Below are positions 7,213 to 13,021 of a stretch of DNA of 19,655 nucleotides, in pieces (the first letter of the stretch is position 1; every line of letters begins with the position of its first letter). The position numbers were made by a program, and so were the translations under genes. Origin of the DNA: DATAQC01 sp051005135 (GTDB lineage Bacteria > Actinomycetota > Acidimicrobiia > Acidimicrobiales > AC-14); contig JBPCJQ010000017.1 in assembly GCA_051005135.1 (NCBI GenBank), positions 1-19,655 of the forward strand, given 5' to 3'. The notes under the pieces were generated by a model. That model made no database searches. It was not told the origin of the DNA and saw only the letters and a list, made by a program, of their open reading frames with translations.

Positions 7213-7758
7213 ATGACGGCCGAGAACCATTGTCTGCGGCTTCGCCGTCCCGGGCGGGGCCCCAACCCCGCCCTCCTCCGATGCGGCGGGGACCCCTGCC
7301 CCACCGCCGGCCGTCAGCAGGGCAGTGCGCTGTTGCTGTTCCCCGCCGCGGTGCTGGTGGTGATCGTCCTGGCCGCCATCACGGTGGACTCGGCCATCGC
7401 CTTCCTGGGCCAGCGGGAGGTGGCCAACGCGGTGGTGTCCGCAGCCAACGACGCCGCCGGCGAGGGGGTGGGCAACCGGGCCTTCTACCGGGGTGGCCGC
7501 GTTGACCTCGACCCCGGAGCAGTGCGACAAGTGGCCGTCGGCCGGGTGACGGCGGCCCTCGACGCCGCCCGCTTCCACGGGTTGTCCGTCGACGTGGTGG
7601 TCGCCACCGCTCCCGCCGGCTGCCCTCCTCGGGTTCGTGTGCGGGCCACGGCCCGGGTGTCGGTGCTGTTCGCCGCCGCCATCCCCGCCGCCCCCCACGA
7701 ACGCCAGGTGTCGGCTTCGGCCACCGGGGCGCCACGGCTGGCGCCAGCCGGCTGCTGA
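7213..7758 (+). CDS. TadG-like pseudopilin with repeat-encoded N-terminus
   Basis: 181 residues. ATG 7213 has GAGG 5 bases upstream and lies 7 bases after the previous stop. Residues about 8-34 are encoded by a GC-rich repeat element (7236-7314) and carry three Cys. Then QQGSALLLFPAAVLVVIVLAAITVDSAIAFLGQREVANAVVSAANDAA, a typical TadG/TadE helix followed by the conserved amphipathic stretch, and a beta-rich end. No alternative start after the repeat is visible in this frame, so the repeat must be translated. It is the last clear pilin-like gene of the operon. Confidence 0.7.
   Translation: MTAENHCLRLRRPGRGPNPALLRCGGDPCPTAGRQQGSALLLFPAAVLVVIVLAAITVDSAIAFLGQREVANAVVSAANDAAGEGVGNRAFYRGGRVDLDPGAVRQVAVGRVTAALDAARFHGLSVDVVVATAPAGCPPRVRVRATARVSVLFAAAIPAAPHERQVSASATGAPRLAPAGC
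7236..7314 (+). repeat. GC-rich interspersed repeat, copy A (in tadG)
   Basis: Two conserved blocks, 7236-7262 and 7286-7314, joined by a variable spacer that ends in CCTCCTCCGA. Block 1 matches the reverse complement of 8301-8327 at 26 of 27 bases; block 2 matches the reverse complement of 8334-8362 at 26 of 29 (all three differences are transitions). Internal hairpins: CGGC-TTC-GCCG and GGCGGGG/CCCCGCC. The element is read through in the tadG frame. Confidence 0.8.
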
Positions 7759-7762
7759 ACGC

Positions 7763-7768
7763 TATGAT
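7763..7768 (+). promoter_or_regulatory. Candidate -10 box TATGAT before the kinase-like gene
   Basis: TATGAT in a locally AT-richer stretch (7758-7806), rare in this window, 10 bases before ATG 7779. No good -35 is seen 17 bases upstream. If real, it gives a near-leaderless mRNA starting close to 7775 and favours the start at 7779 over 7764. Confidence 0.35.
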
Positions 7769-9386
7769 ACATCACGAGATGGCATCAAGAGGCTATGAAC
7801 AAGTACGCAAGGCCGCCGAACCAGGCCATGCCGCCCGCATAGTCGCCGAGGCCGAGATCCTGGCCGCGGCCCAGATGCCCGGTGTTGTGGAGCTCATCGG
7901 GCTGGAAGACAATGGCGATCGCCCCGTGCTCGTCACTGCTCGCGTCGACGGCCCCGACCTTGCCCGGTTGGCTGACCTCGAGATCGAGGAGGTGGCAGGC
8001 GTGGTTGCGGCCGTGGCCACCACCCTGGCCGACCTCCACGACCTCGGCCTGGTACACGGCGCGGTGACAGCCGAGCATGTGTTGCTGGGTGCCGACGGAG
8101 GGCCGGTGCTCTGTGGCTTCGGCTGTGGAGGCCGCCAGGGCCAGCCGTCCCCGATGGACGGCCAACCTCTCGAGCCCGCCGCCGACGTGGCCGCTCTGGG
8201 CGCGCTGGTCGTCTTCCTCCTCGAGGCAGCGTCGCCGGCCAGCCGCTCTGGCGCCGCTGCTCGGAGGAGGCCGGGCCGCCTCCGTGGTGAACGGGTCTCT
8301 GGGCCCCGGCCGGGACGGCGAAGCCGCGACGACACGGCCGGCAGCGGGGCAGGGGCCCCCGCTGCTCGGAGGAGGCCGGGCCGCCTCCGTGGCGAACGGG
8401 TCTCCGGGCCCCGGCCGGGACGGCGAAGCCGCGACGACACGGCCGGAGCCCTGCGGGTTGTTGCTGACCGGGCCGGGAACGCTGACCCGCTCCTGCGGCC
8501 CAGTGCCCGTTCCGTCGCTGACGCCGTGCGCCTGGCGGTTCCCGCAGCGCGCCTTCCTCGGAGGCTGGTGTCAAACCCGACTCTACGGACTGACGGGCGG
8601 CGGAGCCAGCGCGAAGTCGCAGGTCAGGACGTCGAGCCGTTCGGCTGCGAAGCGGCCGACCCGTTTGCACACCAGCCTCCTCGGCGGGCGTCTCCGCCAA
8701 CCGGGCAGGTGACAGCCGCCCGACCGCCGGCCGGGTCGCGGCTTGACAGTCTCAGAGGCGCCTTCGCCTCCGAGGTGGCACCGGTGCGATTGATGACGTT
8801 CAAGCGCCTGGCCGGTGCCGGGGGGCTGGTGGCCCTGGTGGTTGCTGGGGTCTTCGTCGTGCGCCTGGCAGCCGCAGCACCGGCCCCCCGCCCAAGCCCA
8901 GCCGCCGCCAAGGCTCCTAGGCCCACGGCACCGCCGGCACCGCCGGCACGATCGGTCACGCCCCCGCCACTTCCACGGGATGCCCCCGAGAGCATGAACC
9001 CGGCGCCACAATGCCCGCCGACCGGTTCGGTGCTGGCCGCCGACACCGACGGCGACGGATGCCCGGAGGCGTTGCAGTGGGCCGACGGGGTAATCGGCTC
9101 AGGGGATCGCAAGTGGGCAGTGGGCCAGCCGGGTGACCAGGTGGCGGCGGCCGACTGGTACTGCTCGGGCCGGGCGACATTGGCGCTGCTGCGACCAGGA
9201 ACCGGGGAGGTCTTCGTCTTCGACGGGTGGTCACAACCGGGACGCGACCTGTCGGCATCGGTGGCCGGCCGTGTCGAGGGCGGCTTCGCCCTGCGGGCCG
9301 CCGACCTGGGAGGTAGCTGCCCACGACTGATGGTGGAGCGCAGCGGGGGGCCGCCGGTGACCATGGCCGTCCCCGGGCGGCCATGA
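7764..9386 (+). CDS. Membrane-anchored degenerate Ser/Thr kinase-like protein with DxDxDG ectodomain
   Basis: 540 residues (535 from ATG 7779, which has a -10-like box just before it). The N-terminal part resembles a protein kinase beginning at the beta-3 Lys region (VRKAA) and alpha-C Glu (AEAEIL), with no Gly-rich loop. The catalytic loop reads LVHGAVTAEHVLL, lacking the Asp and Asn of HRDxxxxN, and DFG is replaced by GFG, so catalysis is unlikely. DVAALGALVVFLL and LLRPSARSVADAV match the kinase C-lobe. Between them a repeat inserts Arg/Gly/Pro-rich sequence (about 164-228). A long linker leads to one membrane segment (about 354-373), a Pro-rich spacer and an outside domain with DTDGDGCPEAL (FG-GAP/EF-hand-like) and cysteines. 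Probably a non-catalytic signalling or scaffold protein for the pilus. Its stop overlaps the next start. Confidence 0.65.
   Translation: MIHHEMASRGYEQVRKAAEPGHAARIVAEAEILAAAQMPGVVELIGLEDNGDRPVLVTARVDGPDLARLADLEIEEVAGVVAAVATTLADLHDLGLVHGAVTAEHVLLGADGGPVLCGFGCGGRQGQPSPMDGQPLEPAADVAALGALVVFLLEAASPASRSGAAARRRPGRLRGERVSGPRPGRRSRDDTAGSGAGAPAARRRPGRLRGERVSGPRPGRRSRDDTAGALRVVADRAGNADPLLRPSARSVADAVRLAVPAARLPRRLVSNPTLRTDGRRSQREVAGQDVEPFGCEAADPFAHQPPRRASPPTGQVTAARPPAGSRLDSLRGAFASEVAPVRLMTFKRLAGAGGLVALVVAGVFVVRLAAAAPAPRPSPAAAKAPRPTAPPAPPARSVTPPPLPRDAPESMNPAPQCPPTGSVLAADTDGDGCPEALQWADGVIGSGDRKWAVGQPGDQVAAADWYCSGRATLALLRPGTGEVFVFDGWSQPGRDLSASVAGRVEGGFALRAADLGGSCPRLMVERSGGPPVTMAVPGRP
8254..8446 (-). repeat. 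GC-rich interspersed repeat, copy B, tandemly duplicated inside the kinase-like gene
   Basis: Two 88-bp direct copies, 8254-8341 and 8359-8446, differ at only two bases and are spaced with a 105-bp period (35 codons, frame kept). Read on the minus strand, 8432 down to 8334 is the same element as 7236-7314 with an extra ~20 bp in the middle. The encoded peptide is rich in Arg, Gly and Pro and interrupts the kinase-like C-lobe. Confidence 0.85.
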
Positions 9387-10096
9387 GCGCGAGCCGGGGG
9401 GGCAGGCTGGCTGCCGGGCTCCTCTCGTGCACAGGGGCGGTGATCGCGCTGAGAGCGGCGGGAGCGGTGCTGCCCGCACCTGCCCTCACCGATCCTGCGT
9501 CATGGCCGGGGTGGGCAGGGGGTCGTGATCCCCTCGTGGCAGCCTTCTCGGTGCTCCGACTCCTGGCTATAGGCGCCACCTCGTATTGCGTGTTGATCGG
9601 CTCGGCCGGAGTCGTGTTGCGCCTGTTCCAGGCCGGGCGGGCGACGGCAGTGCTCGACCGCCTCACCGTCCCGCCCCTGCGCCGGCTCGTTGTCGCCACC
9701 GTCACCGTCAGCCTGTCAGCCGGGTTCTTGGGCACTGCCACCGCCAGCGCGGCAGAGGGAACGTCCACCAGCACCACAGTGGTCGCCGGCCAGCCACCGC
9801 CGACCATCACGATGCATCGCCTGGTACCAAACGACAGTGTGGCGCCCAACCCGACCGTCGCGCCCACCGCGCCGAAGATGGCACGAACATGGGCGGTACA
9901 GCCCGGGCAGTGCTTCTGGTCGATCGCCGAGGCGGTGCTGCACCAGGCCTGGGGCCGCGAGCCCACGTCCGCACAGGTCGTGCCCTACTGGCACCGCCTC
10001 ATCGAGGCCAATCGCCCGGTGCTGGCCGACTCTGCCAACCCCGACCTCGTCTTCTCCGGCCAGGTGTTCACCCTGCCCGACCTCCCCTCGGCGTGA
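9383..10096 (+). CDS. Multi-pass membrane protein with C-terminal LysM-like domain
   Basis: 237 residues. Three hydrophobic stretches (about 10-30, 53-76 and 98-118), then a Thr/Pro-rich extracytoplasmic linker and a LysM-like module (WAVQPGQCFWSIAEAVL ... YWHRLIEANRPVL ... PDLVFSGQVFTLP, about 171-234). LysM binds peptidoglycan; the module spacing is longer than a minimal LysM. ATG 9383 overlaps the stop of the kinase-like gene by 4 bp, so the two are translationally coupled. It may tether the pilus or the kinase-like protein to the wall. It is the last gene of the + block, with a strong hairpin just after it. Confidence 0.7.
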   Translation: MSASRGGRLAAGLLSCTGAVIALRAAGAVLPAPALTDPASWPGWAGGRDPLVAAFSVLRLLAIGATSYCVLIGSAGVVLRLFQAGRATAVLDRLTVPPLRRLVVATVTVSLSAGFLGTATASAAEGTSTSTTVVAGQPPPTITMHRLVPNDSVAPNPTVAPTAPKMARTWAVQPGQCFWSIAEAVLHQAWGREPTSAQVVPYWHRLIEANRPVLADSANPDLVFSGQVFTLPDLPSA

Positions 10097-10102
10097 TCGG
10101 AA

Positions 10103-10145
10103 CTTTGGCGCGCCGGCCGCGGTGGGCGCGGCCAGCGCGCCAAAG
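10103..10145. terminator. Bidirectional terminator between convergent operons
   Basis: 18-base arms CTTTGGCGCGCCGGCCGC (10103-10120) and GCGGCCAGCGCGCCAAAG (10128-10145) pair with a single C/A mismatch across a 7-base loop. It fills the 54-bp gap between the LysM gene stop (10096) and the rsmE stop (10151). CTTT/AAAG at the stem base gives short U-runs in both directions. Confidence 0.85.
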
Positions 10146-10150
10146 AACGC

Positions 10151-10843
10151 TCAGCCTGCGGCCCCGGACTCAGCGCGCAGGTAGGTGAGCAGGACACCAG
10201 CAGCCACCACCGCCGTCTCGGTTCGCAGCACATGGGCACCCAGCGCCATGCGGGGCAGGTCCCGTGCCAGCTCCTCGGGAGCCCACCCGCCCTCGGGCCC
10301 GACCAGCACCGGGCCTGCGGGCCACCACGGAGCCTTGCCGCCGGGCTCGGCCAGTGCCGACCCTGTTCGTGCCGCCACCTCGGCGAAGGTGGTCGGCGTC
10401 TCGATCGCCGGCAGCCACGTGCGTCGGGACTGCATCGCCGCCTCCCGGGCCACGCGTCGCAGGCGCTCGACGGCCCGAACCGACCGCTCGCCGTCCCATC
10501 GCACCACCGAGCGGGCGGCGGTGAAGACCACGATGCGGTCGACGCCCACCTCGGTGAGCTTCTGCACCGCCCACTCGGGGCGATCGCCCTTGACGGGGGC
10601 GAAAGCCACCGCCACTTCGGGCGAGGGCCGCGGGTCGGAGCGCACCTCACCCCACGGCTCGGGACGTTGCGGCGACGCTGCCCACCGGCACCACCGCCAG
10701 CGGCCGGCCCCGTCACAGATGGTCACCGGGTCGCCGGGGCGCAGGCGCAGCACCCGGTCGAGGTGGTGACGATCGGTGGACTCGATCTCGGGGGTGTCGA
10801 GGTCGGCAACGAACAGGTGGGCGCGCGCCTCGCGGGGCGACAC
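10151..10843 (-). CDS. rsmE: 16S rRNA m3U1498 methyltransferase RsmE
   Basis: 230 residues. SAM-dependent SPOUT-class enzyme that methylates U1498 of 16S rRNA. Motifs: HHLDRVLRLRPGDPVTICDG (PUA-like N-terminal domain), APVKGDRPEWAVQKLTEVGV, RRVAREAAMQSRR, LVGPEGGWAPEEL and LGAHVLRTETAVVAAG (knot and SAM site). The frame is open far upstream through dnaJ, but GTG 10843 sits 4 bases after the dnaJ stop and yields the family's usual length. It is the third gene of the hrcA-dnaJ-rsmE operon, an arrangement common in Gram-positives. Confidence 0.93.
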   Translation of the reverse strand: MSPREARAHLFVADLDTPEIESTDRHHLDRVLRLRPGDPVTICDGAGRWRWCRWAASPQRPEPWGEVRSDPRPSPEVAVAFAPVKGDRPEWAVQKLTEVGVDRIVVFTAARSVVRWDGERSVRAVERLRRVAREAAMQSRRTWLPAIETPTTFAEVAARTGSALAEPGGKAPWWPAGPVLVGPEGGWAPEELARDLPRMALGAHVLRTETAVVAAGVLLTYLRAESGAAG

Positions 10844-10847
10844 GCTT

Positions 10848-11987
10848 CTACTTGAAGGCCGACCGGATGCGTGAGAACCGGCGGGTGTCGGCGGGCGCCA
10901 CCTCTTCGCCCCGCTCCGCAGCGAGGCGTCGCAGCAGCTCCTCCTGTTCCCGGCCGATATCGGTGGGGGTGTCGACGGCCACCTGCACGAGCAGGTCGCC
11001 CCGCCCCCGCCCGTCGACGTGGGGCACGCCCCTGCCTCGCAAGCGAAACACCCGCCCGTTCTGGGTGCCCCTGGGGACGACCAGGTCTTCGGTGCCGTCG
11101 AGGGTCTCGTAGCGCAGGTGAGCGCCCAGGGTGGCCTGGGTGACCGGAAGGTGCAGCACATGCACCAGGTCGTAGCCCTGGCGGGCGAAGCGCTCGTCGG
11201 GACGAACCCGCAGGTGCACGTAGAGGTCGCCGTTGGTGCCACCCCGCGGGCCCGCCGCGCCGCGGCCGGGAACCCGCAGGGTGGAGCCGTTGTCGACGCC
11301 GGCGGGCACATCCACGGTGAAGCGCTGCTCCTCGGTGCGCCGGCCTTCGCCCCTGCAGTCCCCGCACGGCTCGGCGATATCCTGGCCCGACCCGCCGCAG
11401 CGCCGGCACGGGCTGGTGGTGACCATCTGGCCAAGTATCGACTGGCGCACCTGGCGCACCTCACCCGCGCCGCCGCACGCCGCGCACCTCTGGGCCGACG
11501 TGCCGGGACGGGCGCCGGTGCCCGAGCAGGTGGAGCAGGGGACCGGCACCCGGATGCGGACTTCGCCAGAGGTGCCGAACACCGCGGCTCGGAAGTCGAG
11601 GTCGAGGGCCGTCTCCACGTCGGCCCCTCGGGGCGGACCCGAGCTGCGCCGGCCGCCGAAGCCGCCCCCCCCGAAGAAGCTCTCGAAGAGGTCTCCCAGC
11701 CCGGCGCCGAAGGCATCGCTTCCGAAGCCGGCCCCGGCGCCAGCACCGGTGCCGGCCGCGCCCGACCCTCGCACCGCCTCGGGGCCGAACATGTCGTAGC
11801 GGCGGCGACGCTCCGGGTCGCGCAGGGTCTCATAGGCAAGGGTGACGGCTTTGAAGCGCTCCCCAGCAGCCGGGTCGCTGTTGGTGTCGGGGTGCAGCTC
11901 GCGTGCCACCTTGCGGTAGGCGCGCTTGATCTCGTCCTCGGTGGCGCTGGTGCTCACGCCCAGCAGGTCATAGAAGTCGTCGGACAC
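10848..11987 (-). CDS. dnaJ: Chaperone DnaJ (Hsp40)
   Basis: 379 residues. J domain with HPD at residues 32-34, a Gly/Phe-rich region (long GAGAGAGFGSDAFGAGLGDL stretch), and four zinc-binding motifs CSTCSGTG, CAACGGAG, CRRCGGSG and CGDCRGEG, then the two beta-sandwich substrate domains (GRGAAGPRGGTNGDLYV). Length and order are those of full DnaJ. It stimulates DnaK ATPase and delivers unfolded clients; dnaK and grpE are not nearby, which fits a second, hrcA-linked DnaJ of actinobacteria. GTG 11987 has GAGG 6 bases upstream and follows the hrcA stop by 12 bp. Confidence 0.95.
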   Translation of the reverse strand: MSDDFYDLLGVSTSATEDEIKRAYRKVARELHPDTNSDPAAGERFKAVTLAYETLRDPERRRRYDMFGPEAVRGSGAAGTGAGAGAGFGSDAFGAGLGDLFESFFGGGGFGGRRSSGPPRGADVETALDLDFRAAVFGTSGEVRIRVPVPCSTCSGTGARPGTSAQRCAACGGAGEVRQVRQSILGQMVTTSPCRRCGGSGQDIAEPCGDCRGEGRRTEEQRFTVDVPAGVDNGSTLRVPGRGAAGPRGGTNGDLYVHLRVRPDERFARQGYDLVHVLHLPVTQATLGAHLRYETLDGTEDLVVPRGTQNGRVFRLRGRGVPHVDGRGRGDLLVQVAVDTPTDIGREQEELLRRLAAERGEEVAPADTRRFSRIRSAFK

Positions 11988-11999
11988 GGCGGGCCTCGT

Positions 12000-13004
12000 T
12001 CAGCCGGCCTGCAGGCGCCGGCTGAGCCGGGTGCTGACCGCGGCCACCGCGGCCATGGTCCGGTCGTAGTCCATGCGGGTGGGACCGAGCACGCCGATGG
12101 CGCCCACCGGGATGCCGTCCACGTCGTAGGGGGCCACGACCACCGAGCACTCGACCAGGGGCTCCACACCGTGCTCGGCACCGATGGAGACCAGCTTGTC
12201 ATGGCGCAGGGCGTCCTGTAGCAGGCTCACCACCACGTACTGCTGCTCCAGGATGGCCAGCACCTGGCGGACGGTGTCGATGGCCTCGAAGGTGACGGCC
12301 ATGCGAGAGGCACCGCCCACGAAGACGTGCTCAGGCTCGTCGGCCTCGGCCTCCACCAGGGAGGAGTGGGCTCGGGCGACGATGCGGTCGGTGACCTCGT
12401 CGCCGGTGGTGGGTAGGGGCGGGGCGTCGAGCAGGGGGCTGCCGCGCAGATGGCCGGCCAGGTGAGCCGAGGCCGCGGCGACGCGCTCCTCGTCGGCGTC
12501 GAGGTCGAGCTCGAGAGTCTCCTTCTCCACCGAGCCGTCGGAGAGCACGGCCACGGCGAGGGCCACCCGGGGCCCCAGGGGCACCAACTGCACCGACCGG
12601 ACCGTGGCCGACTCGTGCACCCTTGCCAGCACGAGCGCGGCGCAGTCGGTGAGGCTGGAGAGCAGGCGGCCAGTATCGTCGAGCATCTGCTCGAGCTCGC
12701 CGTGGGCCCGGGCGAAGAACTCCTCGACCTGGCGCTTCTGCGCCGGCACGAGCGGGCCGGGGGGCGTCCTCAGATGGTCGACGTAGAACCGGTAGCCCTT
12801 GTCGGTGGGTACCCGGCCTGCACTGGTATGGGGGTGTACCAAAAAGCCCTCGTGCTCGAGCACGGCCATCTCGTTGCGCACCGTTGCCGGCGACACCGCC
12901 AGGTCACCCAGGCGAGCCACATGGCCCGAGGCAACGGGCTGGGCGGTTTCTATGTGCTCCCGGACGACGGCCAGGAGGATGGCGGCCTTGCGCGCGTCGA
13001 GCAT
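12000..13004 (-). CDS. hrcA: Heat-inducible repressor HrcA
   Basis: 334 residues. N-terminal winged helix (LAVVREHIETAQPV ... SPATVRNEMAVLEHEGFLVHPHTSAGRVPTDKGYRFYVD), GAF-like core and C-terminal part with VVAPYDVDGIPVGAIGVLGPTRMDY are all characteristic. HrcA normally binds the CIRCE element and represses chaperone genes. I chose ATG 13004, where the winged helix begins; a start at 13076 would run into bioA. No Shine-Dalgarno precedes it and a TATCAT box lies 11 bases upstream, so the mRNA is probably near-leaderless. No TTAGCACTC-type CIRCE half-sites are seen nearby. Confidence 0.94.
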   Translation of the reverse strand: MLDARKAAILLAVVREHIETAQPVASGHVARLGDLAVSPATVRNEMAVLEHEGFLVHPHTSAGRVPTDKGYRFYVDHLRTPPGPLVPAQKRQVEEFFARAHGELEQMLDDTGRLLSSLTDCAALVLARVHESATVRSVQLVPLGPRVALAVAVLSDGSVEKETLELDLDADEERVAAASAHLAGHLRGSPLLDAPPLPTTGDEVTDRIVARAHSSLVEAEADEPEHVFVGGASRMAVTFEAIDTVRQVLAILEQQYVVVSLLQDALRHDKLVSIGAEHGVEPLVECSVVVAPYDVDGIPVGAIGVLGPTRMDYDRTMAAVAAVSTRLSRRLQAG

Positions 13005-13015
13005 GGTGACATTCG

Positions 13016-13021
13016 ATGATA
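13016..13021 (-). promoter_or_regulatory. Candidate -10 box TATCAT of the hrcA operon
   Basis: On the minus strand TATCAT ends 11 bases before ATG 13004, giving a predicted leader of about 6 nt. The same six bases read ATGATA on the plus strand and contain the predicted bioA-bioF start codon. No convincing -35 is seen. Confidence 0.35.

Noticed and set aside
10844..11839. Long N-terminal extension of rsmE (562 residues in all)
   Set aside because: The extension lies wholly inside dnaJ in another frame and is Ala/Pro/Arg-rich without RsmE features; GTG 10843 fits the family length.
11019..12221. 400-codon open frame on the plus strand
   Set aside because: It is antisense to dnaJ and the end of hrcA, which have full domain matches; a typical long shadow frame of high-GC coding DNA.
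13005..13015. CIRCE operator for HrcA
   Set aside because: No TTAGCACTC/GAGTGCTAA halves were seen in the 11-bp gap or near hrcA and dnaJ; the operator, if any, is elsewhere.
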